From a bacterium (GTDB lineage: Bacteria; Bacteroidota; Bacteroidia; Cytophagales; Cyclobacteriaceae), in NCBI GenBank assembly GCA_024743255.1, contig JANSWY010000029.1, positions 1-52,958 of the forward strand: DNA of 52,958 bases. Direction: 5' to 3'. The position numbers and the translations under genes were made by a program. The notes beneath the pieces are model-generated. The model made no database searches, had not been told where the DNA came from, and saw nothing but the letters and a program-made list of their open reading frames with translations. Shown piece after piece: positions 8,399 through 16,995 of the stretch (position 1 is the stretch's first letter; every line of letters starts with the position of its first letter).

Positions 8399-11300
8399 TT
8401 AAAATGTTACACTTAAATTGAATCCATAGCTTCTTGTAGAAGGAAGGGCGAAAGTTTCAATTCCACCGGATCCATTTGCTGTACTGAAGCTAGTTTCAGG
8501 ATCGAAGTTTTCTGTGTGTTTCTTGAAAAAGAATAGGTTTCTTCCAACAAGGCTTACATTCACAGCTGAGAAAGGAGAATCTCCTAAGATTGCAGAAGGA
8601 ACCGCGTATGAAAGAGACATCTCTCTCATTTTCACAAATCCAGCATTGTATACAAAATCATCCAGTATACCATTGTTCCAAACTGCTCTATGGTAATCCT
8701 GAACGTTTACATCGTTCACAGTAATTGGCTCAAGAGAGGTTCCATTATCAGTAGATCCTGTTACTGTGAATCCACCTTCTCTACCTTCTAATGAAGCCAC
8801 ACTAGTTCCTGCAACATTCATTACCGCATCTCTGACTGATACAACCTCGCCACCACTCTTGATATCAATTAGAGTGTATAATGTGAAGTTTTTGTAAGTG
8901 AAAGTATTAGCGATACCAGCTAAGAAATCAGGATTGATGTTTCCAAAGCTTACCATCTCTTCAGATCTTTCAGGAAGTCCAGTAGAACCGTAAACAATGT
9001 CTCCTGTGTCTGGATCTCTTCGGTATGTGAAGCCGATAATCTCACCGTAAGCTTCTCCAACATCAGCAACGACCTGGACTTTTCCTCCACCGCCACCTTG
9101 TGTTAGCAAGAATCTTGTTACGTCATCATATAATTCAATGACTTCAGAGTTGTTCCTGGTGAACGTAATATCCGTTTGCCACGAGAAGTTTGAATTGCTA
9201 ACCACCGTTGCACCAAGAGCCAACTCTACGCCATTGTTTTGTATTTCTCCAGCATTCCTCAATACTGTTGCAAAACCTGAAGTAAGAGGAGTGCTTGTAA
9301 GTAAGATCTGATCTTTTGTAGAAGACTGATAGTAAGTCGCGTCTAATGTTATTCTTCCATTAAAGAATCTTGCATCAATACCAAATTCACTGGAAGTCGT
9401 AATTTCAGGTTTCAACAATGGATTCTTTCTGTTTGGATCGTTAGAAGCTACAGGCTGTCCATTGTAAGTAACTCCTCCCTGGAAGTTATAAACGGGTGAC
9501 AACTGGTAAGGACTTGTATCATTACCAACCTGAGCCCAGCTTCCTCTTACTTTTAAGAAAGAAAGTGCACCATTATTCAAGTCAAATAGATCTGAAAGAA
9601 TAATACTTGTGCTAACTGAAGGATAGAAGAAAGACCAGTTATCAGAAGGAAGTGTTGATGACCAATCATTTCTTGCAGTGAAATCAAGGAAGATCATGTT
9701 TTGGTAAGACAGCTGTCCAAATCCATAAAGTGAATTCACTTCCTGGTTTCCGATATTAGAAACAGCTGTAGAATTAGCCAGATTACTTACTGTAAAAGTG
9801 TTTCTAGCGATCCACGTATCTCCGTTGAAACCAATCGTTTCACTGAAGTTCTTTCTGTGGTTACCACCAAAGTTTAATGATAGATTGATATCCTCTGATA
9901 ATCCTTTGTTAAACATTAAAAGGAAGTCAAGGTTCGTTTCCTGAGTGATGAATTGTAACTCACCAAAAGTACCATTAGGTCTAAATGTGTGTCCAATCGG
10001 AACAATATCCACATATTTCTGGGATGTAAAGTCTGTACCCGCTCTACCCATGATGCTCAACCAATCATTGAACTTATAAGTCAAAGAAGTAAATCCGAAT
10101 ACTCTGTTTCTTGTATCCTCATTGTGATTTGCTTTTTGAACGAAGTAAGGGTTGTTAAAAAATCCAGTAAGAGGAGTGTTTGAAGAACCATCTTCTTTTT
10201 GGTAATTCTTTAAATCTTCAATTCTTACGTTTCTTCCCATTTGAGAAAGCGTAAGAACCGGGTTATCTGGCCATAAAGAAAGGGTTGGTCGGTTTTGAGT
10301 GTTTTGATTTGTGTATGAGATTTTAGTATCACTAGTCAATTTACCCATTGTTCCACTTCCTCTAAGAGTAACTGATTTTCTGTCCAATTCATTACCCGGA
10401 ACAATTCCCTGACTTCGAAGATCTGTGTATGATAATCTCACTGAACCATTCTCTCCATTGGAAGTCACAGCAAACGAATTTGTCCATGAGTAACCGTTTC
10501 GAAAGAAGTCCTTAAAGTTGTCAGGCTGAGCGGTATAAGGAGCAGTATCTCCATCACCAGTCCAAGTAGGTTGTGTTGATCCATCCAGTCTTGGTCCCCA
10601 GCTGCTTTGTGTAAGAATTTCATCGTAAGTCGGGCCTAATACACCTTGATTACCTGTTCCATATTCATTCTGGAACTCAGGAAGAACAGCTGCCTGCTCC
10701 ATTGTAAGGTTTGTGGAATATGAGACACTTACTCCATTTCGTCCACCACCCTTTTTAGTGGTGATCATAATTACTCCATTTGCACCTCTAGCACCGTATA
10801 GTGCGCTGGCAGATGGTCCTTTTAATACCGTTACCGATTCGATATCATCTGGATTCAGGTCGGAAATACCGGATCCTAAATCTACACCACCTATGCTTAA
10901 TGGACTTGATCCGCCAGCAGCACCTGATACACCGTTACCCCACTCATCTGAACCGCTAAGCCCCGATGAGTTATCAATTGGAATACCGTCCACTACATAA
11001 AGTGGCTGGTTGTTATTTCCTATCGAGTTATTACCCCTAATAACTACTTTAGAACTAGAACCCAATCCAGAAGCTGCAGGAGTAATTTGAACCCCAGCTA
11101 CTTTTCCTGAAAGTGAATTCACAAAGTTTGTTTCTCTCGCTCGCACAAACTCTTTGTTACTCAATTCAGTAGCTGAGTAACCCAAAGCTTTTTTCTCCTT
11201 CTCCAAACCAAATGCAGTCACAACCACTTCGCTAAGTGCGGTTATGTCTGTTGCTAAGTTGATGTCAAATGTAGATTGACTGCCGACTGTCACAGATTGA

Positions 11301-11536
11301 GTTTCAAAACCTACATATGAAAACAATAGAATAGTAGACTCTCCTGGTACGGAAAGACTAAATTTCCCGTCAAAATCAGTGACGGTTCCGACGTTTGATC
11401 CTTTAATAAGGATATTTACGCCTGGCAGGGGCTGTCCGTCAGTATCCTGGACTGTCCCTGAAACTGTTCGCTCCTGCGCCAGAAGTACTGACGAGAAGCT
11501 AACAGTAAGTAGTAGTAAAATGTAGAACTTCTTCAT
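8399..11536 (-). CDS. SusC/RagA family TonB-dependent outer-membrane transporter
   Basis: A 1045-residue TonB-dependent porin that imports oligosaccharides with SusD. A signal peptide ends near LLAQ at residue 21. It is followed by a carboxypeptidase-regulatory-like domain (GTVQDTDGQPLPGVNILIKG), the plug domain (SLSGKVAGVQI, then LYVVDGIPIDN and VLKGPSASALYGARGANGVI), and a long beta-barrel ending in an aromatic residue (LSVTF). The ATG at 11536 is preferred over an upstream in-frame start at 11593 because it directly precedes the signal peptide. It is the first gene of the operon. The upstream 262 bases are shared with the divergent histidine kinase gene. I saw no clear TAnnTTTG box there. 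Confidence 0.95.
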   Translation of the reverse strand: MKKFYILLLLTVSFSSVLLAQERTVSGTVQDTDGQPLPGVNILIKGSNVGTVTDFDGKFSLSVPGESTILLFSYVGFETQSVTVGSQSTFDINLATDITALSEVVVTAFGLEKEKKALGYSATELSNKEFVRARETNFVNSLSGKVAGVQITPAASGLGSSSKVVIRGNNSIGNNNQPLYVVDGIPIDNSSGLSGSDEWGNGVSGAAGGSSPLSIGGVDLGSGISDLNPDDIESVTVLKGPSASALYGARGANGVIMITTKKGGGRNGVSVSYSTNLTMEQAAVLPEFQNEYGTGNQGVLGPTYDEILTQSSWGPRLDGSTQPTWTGDGDTAPYTAQPDNFKDFFRNGYSWTNSFAVTSNGENGSVRLSYTDLRSQGIVPGNELDRKSVTLRGSGTMGKLTSDTKISYTNQNTQNRPTLSLWPDNPVLTLSQMGRNVRIEDLKNYQKEDGSSNTPLTGFFNNPYFVQKANHNEDTRNRVFGFTSLTYKFNDWLSIMGRAGTDFTSQKYVDIVPIGHTFRPNGTFGELQFITQETNLDFLLMFNKGLSEDINLSLNFGGNHRKNFSETIGFNGDTWIARNTFTVSNLANSTAVSNIGNQEVNSLYGFGQLSYQNMIFLDFTARNDWSSTLPSDNWSFFYPSVSTSIILSDLFDLNNGALSFLKVRGSWAQVGNDTSPYQLSPVYNFQGGVTYNGQPVASNDPNRKNPLLKPEITTSSEFGIDARFFNGRITLDATYYQSSTKDQILLTSTPLTSGFATVLRNAGEIQNNGVELALGATVVSNSNFSWQTDITFTRNNSEVIELYDDVTRFLLTQGGGGGKVQVVADVGEAYGEIIGFTYRRDPDTGDIVYGSTGLPERSEEMVSFGNINPDFLAGIANTFTYKNFTLYTLIDIKSGGEVVSVRDAVMNVAGTSVASLEGREGGFTVTGSTDNGTSLEPITVNDVNVQDYHRAVWNNGILDDFVYNAGFVKMREMSLSYAVPSAILGDSPFSAVNVSLVGRNLFFFKKHTENFDPETSFSTANGSGGIETFALPSTRSYGFNLSVTF

Positions 11537-11798
11537 AATTGTAAAAGAATTTTGTCTTAGGTAGACTGTTGATCGCGAGTCTGTAAATTTCAATTGATCT
11601 GGAATTTATATGGATCAGACCTTGGGGTGAAAAATTTTAGACCAACGACATAGAACTGTAGCTTTCCTGCAGAATTCGGAGTTATTGCTACAAATCGACA
11701 AACTGATGTCGATAAGCGGAGAAACTTTACGGGTTAGCGAGTTCATTTGTAAATTACAAGGAATATGGGAAGATTGAAATGAAGTAGAAATCCAAATA

Positions 11799-12875
11799 AT
11801 GAAGAAAAACGAAACAAATAGCGAAACAACCAAAATCACTGAAAAGAAGCTGGTAATGTACCATGTGATTTTCTGGGTGGCTTACTTTGTTTTGAATTTC
11901 ATTCGTTGGGGACATTACTTTGGTGATTATATGTATTCGTTCAACTCAAACCTGGTTGAATTTCCTATTCATGTGATCCTTGTTTACTTCAATCTGTATT
12001 ATCTGGTTCCAAGATTCATTCCAAAGAAATTAGTGGCTTATGTATTTCTGATATTGATAGCAACATTTGCATTATCAATGCTAAGGATAGTAATCACATA
12101 TGAATTGGTGACTACAGAAATCTGGAGAGAATCGATTATTGAGCAGACGGAATTATTTAACATCAACTACATCCTTGCTGTATTCATTGGCGAATTGTAT
12201 GTAGTTGGGTTGACCATGGCCGTTAAACTCACTTATGACTGGACCAAAACACAGCGACTTGCAAAAGAACTTTTACAACAAAATCACGATACTCAACTGT
12301 CTTTTCTAAGATCCCAAATGCAGCCTCACTTTTTCTTTAATACATTGAATAATCTATATTCTTTAACTCTGGACAAATCTGATCAGGCTCCTGAAACAGT
12401 TTTGAAGCTATCGGATTTAATGAGCTACGTGGTTTATAAAGGAAAGAATCAACAGGTCAATCTGATCCAGGAAGTTCAACATCTTCAAAATTATCTGGAT
12501 TTGGAGCGGCTGAGATATGGTGAAAAATTAGATGTTTCATTTGATATTGAAGGAGCGATTGATGACAAGGTATTACCTCCACTAATCTTAATCCCGTTTG
12601 TAGAAAACTGCTTCAAGCACGGAGCAAGAGGTAAGAACGGAAAATTTCATATTGACATTTCGCTAAAAGCTGAGCCAGAGTCACTAACTTTTAATGTAGA
12701 GAATGATAAATCCCTGCATAACGTAAATGGAAACACCTTTGAACCAGAGGCAACAGCAGGTATAGGTCTTGCTAATACCCGGAAAAGATTGGATTTGCTT
12801 TATGAGGAAAATTATGAGCTAAAAATTAGTGATGAAGAAGAGAAATATAAAGTCAACTTAAAAATACCGGTTTAA
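11799..12875 (+). CDS. LytS/YehU-type sensor histidine kinase
   Basis: 358 residues. Four hydrophobic segments between about 20 and 145 form the membrane sensor. They are followed by a short coiled stretch and the His_kinase domain, with the phosphoacceptor His177 in QMQPHFFFNTLNNL. A HATPase domain has LILIPFVENCFKHG as its N-box and TAGIGLANTRKRLDLLY as its G-box. It would phosphorylate the LytTR regulator encoded next, with which it overlaps by one base (TAATG). The ligand is unknown. Its divergent placement next to susC makes control of the sugar operon plausible but unproven. Confidence 0.92.
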   Translation: MKKNETNSETTKITEKKLVMYHVIFWVAYFVLNFIRWGHYFGDYMYSFNSNLVEFPIHVILVYFNLYYLVPRFIPKKLVAYVFLILIATFALSMLRIVITYELVTTEIWRESIIEQTELFNINYILAVFIGELYVVGLTMAVKLTYDWTKTQRLAKELLQQNHDTQLSFLRSQMQPHFFFNTLNNLYSLTLDKSDQAPETVLKLSDLMSYVVYKGKNQQVNLIQEVQHLQNYLDLERLRYGEKLDVSFDIEGAIDDKVLPPLILIPFVENCFKHGARGKNGKFHIDISLKAEPESLTFNVENDKSLHNVNGNTFEPEATAGIGLANTRKRLDLLYEENYELKISDEEEKYKVNLKIPV

Positions 12876-13582
12876 TGAAGTTTCGATGTTTGATAGTAGA
12901 TGATGAGCCATTGGCAATTAATGTGATTAAGAAGCACTTATCACAATTGGAAAACTATGAAATTGTTGGAACCGCCGAAAGTGCTATCGAAGCGTACAAT
13001 ATCTTAAATGATCACAAAGTTGACCTAATCTTTCTTGACATCAATATGACTGGGTTGAATGGTATTGACTTCATTAAAACTCTTGAAGTGAAGCCAAGTA
13101 TCATTATGACAACTGCATATAGAGAATATGCTGTCGAAAGCTTTGAATTGGATGTTATTGATTACCTGGTAAAACCAATCGCTTTCCCAAGGTTCATGAA
13201 AGCTTTGAATAAATTTAATAAGTTGGCTAGCCTCAGCAATACTGAAGATTCAGGTGATGGTGAAGGAGACTACATTTTCCTAAAGGTTGATAAGAAAATG
13301 ATTCGGGTGCCGTTGGATCAAATTCTATACATAGAGTCTCTGAAAGATTATGTAAGAGTGAAAACTGTATATGAAGAGTTGATCACACATCATAATTTAT
13401 CAAGTATCACTGCCTTGCTACCTGGTACAAAGTTTTTCAGGATACACAAATCATACACCATAGCGATTGATAAGGTGAAGACTTTAGAAGGTAATACCGT
13501 CGAAGTTGGAGGTAAGAAACTTCCTATTGGACGTAACTATCAAAAAGAAATCAGACAGGAAATTCTTAAAAAAGCGATTTAA
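12875..13582 (+). CDS. LytTR family response regulator
   Basis: 235 residues. The receiver domain has the acidic pair near D9-D10, the phospho-acceptor Asp55 in LIFLDINM and Lys100 in DYLVKPIAF. From about residue 130 to 232 a LytTR DNA-binding domain follows (FLKVDKKMIRVPLDQILYIE and FRIHKSYTIAIDKV). LytTR regulators bind pairs of direct repeats about 21 bp apart. Exactly such a repeat pair begins at the base after this gene's stop codon. Start and stop are fixed by the one-base overlap with the kinase gene. The two genes form an operon, and likely targets are the gene downstream and perhaps susC. Confidence 0.93.
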   Translation: MKFRCLIVDDEPLAINVIKKHLSQLENYEIVGTAESAIEAYNILNDHKVDLIFLDINMTGLNGIDFIKTLEVKPSIIMTTAYREYAVESFELDVIDYLVKPIAFPRFMKALNKFNKLASLSNTEDSGDGEGDYIFLKVDKKMIRVPLDQILYIESLKDYVRVKTVYEELITHHNLSSITALLPGTKFFRIHKSYTIAIDKVKTLEGNTVEVGGKKLPIGRNYQKEIRQEILKKAI

Positions 13583-13619
13583 TGAGCTGATTACAAAAGG
13601 CTTTGAGCTAATTGCAAAA
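13583..13619 (+). promoter_or_regulatory. Direct repeat with 21-bp period, likely LytTR operator
   Basis: tgagctgattacaaaa (13583-13598) and tgagctaattgcaaaa (13604-13619) match at 14 of 16 positions and start exactly 21 bases apart, i.e. on the same face of the helix. LytTR regulators typically bind such pairs. A weaker third copy (tgaggttttcaa) starts near 13626. The position just upstream of a TAnnTTTG box at 13641 fits an activator site. Confidence 0.55.
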
Positions 13620-13640
13620 ACTATTTGAGGTTTTCAATTC

Positions 13641-13648
13641 TAGTTTTG
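13641..13648 (+). promoter_or_regulatory. Candidate Bacteroidota -7 promoter box
   Basis: TAGTTTTG matches the Bacteroidota -7 consensus TAnnTTTG, 28 bases before the ATG at 13677. No well-spaced -33 TTTG is present, which is consistent with dependence on the activator repeats just upstream. Confidence 0.4.
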
Positions 13649-13676
13649 GTTTGTACTTTTTAAACTATAATCAAAC

Positions 13677-14393
13677 ATGATAACTAGAAAACTCTTTTTA
13701 GCCTACCTCCTAACCCTATTCCTGATCTCCAGTCCAATTTTTGCCCAACCAAGCGAGTACCGAATCATTGAAATCGTCACACTCAATGAAGGTTTTACTG
13801 AGGATTACAGAGAGAATTACATGAGCTTAATAAATCCTTATCTGGATAAGTATGGGTTTGAGGAAGTAACAAATCTACAAGTCATCAAAAAAGCAAGAGG
13901 AACAGGTCCTGAGAATGCCCAGGCTGTCAATGTTTGGAAAATCCCAGGTCCTGATGCATTAGAGAAAATAATGAATGATCCAGGGTATCAGAAACATGTC
14001 ATGTACAGGAACCTTGTTTTCAATATGGAAACCCAAACGCTGTTCCTGGCAAAGGCATCCAAAGAAGGTGAGTTAACTCATGGTAAAATGGTACTTACAG
14101 ATTTTGTTGTAATGCAGGGAGAAAACGGAGAAACTGAACGAACAAAATATTTCAAAAAGCTTGAGAAAATTACTACCAAATACGACATGCAAAGAACAGC
14201 AGTTTATGAGATTGAAAAACTAATTGCTGGCAAAGGCCCGAACGCTGCAATTCTAAACCTTTGGGAAGTAAGCAGTGGAGATGTACTGAAAAAAGTAATT
14301 GAAGATGAGGATTACAAAACTAAAATGGTTCCCGTGAGAGATAAGACTTTTGACATGGAAGAAATAACCATTTACATGACTTCATTAAAGTAG
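13677..14393 (+). CDS. Secreted protein of two repeated DUF1330-like ferredoxin-fold domains
   Basis: 238 residues with a Sec signal peptide ending near IFAQ (residue 24). The mature part is two similar halves. The first runs from RIIEIVTL to MYRNLVFNMETQTLFLAK; the second runs from VLTDFVVMQ to VPVRDKTFDMEEITIYM. Both end in a pattern of NxWxxx, DxxYxxxMxxR and FxME followed by a beta strand, as in dimeric alpha/beta-barrel proteins such as DUF1330 or NIPSNAP. The two halves may form a pseudo-dimer. The function is unknown. The gene lies directly after the kinase/LytTR pair behind a direct-repeat operator, so it is probably a target of that system. Confidence 0.75.
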   Translation: MITRKLFLAYLLTLFLISSPIFAQPSEYRIIEIVTLNEGFTEDYRENYMSLINPYLDKYGFEEVTNLQVIKKARGTGPENAQAVNVWKIPGPDALEKIMNDPGYQKHVMYRNLVFNMETQTLFLAKASKEGELTHGKMVLTDFVVMQGENGETERTKYFKKLEKITTKYDMQRTAVYEIEKLIAGKGPNAAILNLWEVSSGDVLKKVIEDEDYKTKMVPVRDKTFDMEEITIYMTSLK

Positions 14394-14412
14394 ATTGTGA
14401 TATTCAAGTTGA

Positions 14413-14449
14413 AAAAGCGGTTAGGTTACTCTCAACCGCTTTTCTTTTT
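14413..14449. terminator. Bidirectional intrinsic terminator between convergent genes
   Basis: AAAAGCGGTT (14413-14422) pairs with AACCGCTTTT (14434-14443), with an 11-base loop. TCTTTTTT follows on the plus strand and an A-rich tract on the other side. It sits between the convergent gene ends at 14393 and 14452. Confidence 0.75.
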
Positions 14450-14451
14450 TG

Positions 14452-16665
14452 CTAAAAATTGAAGTTTACCTTCACCCAAAAAGATGTCTTTTCTACTGCT
14501 GGTGTCCCATCGGAAAGGGATGGATCATTAACGTTGTTGGTCATCGGGTACAAATTATTTGCACCTAACAAATTCAATCCATGTATCGACAAATCCATAG
14601 ATTGTAGCAGATGATATTTTAAACTGGCACTCATTAAGTGATTTCCTGCCACAGCTTGGTTACTTGGTGAAAACCATCCGTAATAGTACAAGTAATTAGC
14701 TCCCAGAGAAAAATTACTTCCGAGTGATACTAGCGTATTTAGTCTTGTTACATTTTGCGGATAGGCTGTAAAATTGTTTTGTTCATTCAAATACATGCTC
14801 CCCTTTTGCTGTTCATCCGCTGAAACCACCTGAACCATCGAGTGACTTAGAGTTGTATAAAGTCTATTTGATTTGTATATCAAACTACCTTCAAATCCAA
14901 TTTCATCAATACTTCCTTCTGTATTTTTAAAAAACCAGTACCCATTCCAATCGCCTGGGATATCAGATCCAATGTTTGGTAACGGCCATACCACAGGATC
15001 TCTTACAATTACTCCCACATCCAGTACATTCTTGACTCGGTTGTAAAAAGTAACTGCTGAGAAGTTTAGATGATCAGAGAAATCATAATTGATAGTTAAT
15101 TCCGTGCTTGAAATTTTCTCGGGTTTAGTATTAGGTAAATTCTGCTCTATTCCGGTCTGCACATTATTTGCATCGAATACAGGAATTGCAGCTCCAGCAA
15201 CCTGATCAAAATTAGCAGCTTCCAAAAATCCATCTTGCTTAAAACCTCCACTATAGAAAACTCCAACCGCTCCGCGAAAACCTTCCTGATACGTAAGTTT
15301 AAAACTCAATTTTTCAGATGCTTGAAAAAATGATCCTACCCTTGGCGATATATTTGGTTCCCAAAAAGTATGATTATCAAATCTTAATGCAGCAAACAAT
15401 GCAAGGTTTTCCCGCACTTGAAAATAGTCTTCCAGAAAGAAACTGAAGACATCAGTATGCTGCTCAAATACCCATTGTTTATTCTCATTAGATTCCTCGA
15501 AATAGTTTGGGTCCATTACATCATCTGATATCAGGTTATTGATAAAATTGTGCCCTCTTCTATTTTCATGTCCTACATCAAAATTCCTATATTCTCCTCC
15601 AACAGCAATATTATGATTTTTGATTGCAGTTGACTTCAAAACAAATTTGGCACCACTTCTACTTTCCTTGGTTCCTCCCATGATATATCCATCAACTGAA
15701 CTCAATCCAAAATCATCATTTGAATAATTAGCACTGGCTGATATTGATAGCTTCTCATTAATACTTTTATTGTACTCTAAAGAAGTAGTCCACTGTGTCT
15801 GCCTCATCCGATTTCTGTCCCTGTAGAAATTGTACAAATCTCTATTTTGGTTGAAATACATCACACTCACTTTGAAATCATTGTATGTAATTCCTGCAAG
15901 AAAATTTTCATTTTCTGATCGCTTCAACCTTGTTCCTATATCAGCAACTGACCCGCCCAAATACCCTTCATTAGCCCGGTCATTCGCCCACCCCTCATGC
16001 CTCAAACTTTGACCATTATAATGATTAACTCCACCTGTCATAAAAGCACTAAAGCCACCATCTCCTTTAATAGCGAAGTGTCCGTTAGCTCCGAAAAGTC
16101 CATCTAAGCCTGCAGTACCCCAAATGTTAGATTTCAGTTTGTTTGGCTCAATTACATCGTCTGCATTTTTAGTGACAATATTGATAACTCCCAAAAGCGC
16201 ACCCTGCCCAAGAGTAACTGATCCCGGACCTCTGACGACCTCAACTCTTTCGATATAGTCGTAATTGGTACTGTTTAAGATTGCGCCGGGTGGTCCCCAA
16301 AAGAATTCCGTATTTAAATTGATACCATTTACCAGCAACAAAACTTTGGAATTGTTATCAGCTGCCAGTCCACGAAATCCAATAATAGTGTCGTCCTGAT
16401 CCTCCACAACGAAAACACCAGGAACAAAGATCATTATTGCATCAAGAAGCGTTCTTGCCCCTGACAATTCCAATTGCTCATGTGTAATCGTGGTTACGGA
16501 TACTGGTTGCTTTCGAAGGTCTTCTACCACATTGGAAGCCACAGACACTTTCACATTGATAAGCTCCTCCAACGACAAGGATAGCAAATCAAGAGTGTCC
16601 CTGTTGTTTTGAGAAAAACAGGTGAAGGGTAGTAATAAGAAAATGAATAATCTAACGACTTTCAT
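14452..16665 (-). CDS. TonB-dependent outer-membrane receptor (colicin I/BtuB-like)
   Basis: 737 residues with a signal peptide ending near CFSQ. The plug domain starts with the family's LSLSLEELINVKVSVAS opening, with QPVSVTTITHEQLELSGART and VEVVRGPGSVTLGQGALLGVINIVTK following. A beta-barrel ends in the aromatic KVNFNF. There is no N-terminal carboxypeptidase-like domain and no SusD partner, so it is a classic receptor rather than a SusC. Such receptors import siderophores, cobalamin or other scarce ligands. The ligand cannot be told from the sequence. It is a single-gene unit separated by terminators on both sides. Confidence 0.9.
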   Translation of the reverse strand: MKVVRLFIFLLLPFTCFSQNNRDTLDLLSLSLEELINVKVSVASNVVEDLRKQPVSVTTITHEQLELSGARTLLDAIMIFVPGVFVVEDQDDTIIGFRGLAADNNSKVLLLVNGINLNTEFFWGPPGAILNSTNYDYIERVEVVRGPGSVTLGQGALLGVINIVTKNADDVIEPNKLKSNIWGTAGLDGLFGANGHFAIKGDGGFSAFMTGGVNHYNGQSLRHEGWANDRANEGYLGGSVADIGTRLKRSENENFLAGITYNDFKVSVMYFNQNRDLYNFYRDRNRMRQTQWTTSLEYNKSINEKLSISASANYSNDDFGLSSVDGYIMGGTKESRSGAKFVLKSTAIKNHNIAVGGEYRNFDVGHENRRGHNFINNLISDDVMDPNYFEESNENKQWVFEQHTDVFSFFLEDYFQVRENLALFAALRFDNHTFWEPNISPRVGSFFQASEKLSFKLTYQEGFRGAVGVFYSGGFKQDGFLEAANFDQVAGAAIPVFDANNVQTGIEQNLPNTKPEKISSTELTINYDFSDHLNFSAVTFYNRVKNVLDVGVIVRDPVVWPLPNIGSDIPGDWNGYWFFKNTEGSIDEIGFEGSLIYKSNRLYTTLSHSMVQVVSADEQQKGSMYLNEQNNFTAYPQNVTRLNTLVSLGSNFSLGANYLYYYGWFSPSNQAVAGNHLMSASLKYHLLQSMDLSIHGLNLLGANNLYPMTNNVNDPSLSDGTPAVEKTSFWVKVNFNF

Positions 16666-16887
16666 ACTATAGCTGGGTTAACAATAAGTTAACAAAAAAT
16701 GCTTAGCCATTCAAATATTGTTTGATAATGTGTGTCTCAAATGAGAAAAAGGTTAAACAAACAGGAAAAAAATTGCGAAAATTCTATTGATTGACAAGAG
16801 GAATGAAAGCGTTAAGTATTTTACCCTTTAAGAGAAGAAAAATAAAAATTTATTAAGTAATGTATACACAATAGATAAAAATTAGTA
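16666..16887. other. Gene-free stretch upstream of the TonB receptor gene
   Basis: This is the first part of a 330-base gene-free region. It is A/T rich. Two GTTAAC hexamers (16677-16682 and 16688-16693) lie just upstream of the receptor start and could be a binding site. I found no clear TAnnTTTG box for the receptor gene. Confidence 0.4.
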
Positions 16888-16895
16888 TACCTTTG
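16888..16895 (+). promoter_or_regulatory. Candidate -7 promoter box of the small RNA locus
   Basis: TACCTTTG is a full match to the Bacteroidota -7 consensus TAnnTTTG on the plus strand, although the downstream protein genes lie on the minus strand. Transcription would start near 16900. The -33 region is only A/T rich. Confidence 0.5.
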
Positions 16896-16899
16896 TTGT

Positions 16900-16976
16900 A
16901 TGAGTCGCGCCCGCGGCTCTAAGACAGATGGTTGATGAATAGTAAAAAGCGAACTTTTTAGTTCGCTTTTTCATTT
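16900..16976 (+). ncRNA. Candidate small RNA (or leaderless microprotein mRNA)
   Basis: About 77 bases between a perfect -7 box and a strong terminator, on the strand opposite to both neighbouring protein genes. A GC-rich hairpin (16902-16908 with 16913-16919) opens the transcript, which is unusual in this A/T-rich gap. A linker and the 12-bp terminator stem follow. An 11-codon frame starting ATG at 16900 (MSRARGSKTDG, stop at 16933) begins exactly where transcription should start, so a leaderless microprotein is an alternative. I recognise no known RNA family. Confidence 0.45.
16944..16976. terminator. Intrinsic terminator, 12-bp stem
   Basis: AAAAAGCGAACT (16944-16955) pairs with AGTTCGCTTTTT (16960-16971) around a TTTT loop and is followed by CATTTTT. 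It ends the small RNA candidate on the plus strand. On the minus strand it also lies 20 bases after the stop of the lipoprotein gene at 16996. Confidence 0.75.
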
Positions 16977-16995
16977 TTAAGGCATTTGTATTTAC

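Noticed and set aside
14452-16665. SusC homologue
   Set aside because: It lacks the N-terminal carboxypeptidase-like domain and has no SusD partner next to it, so it is a classic TonB-dependent receptor.
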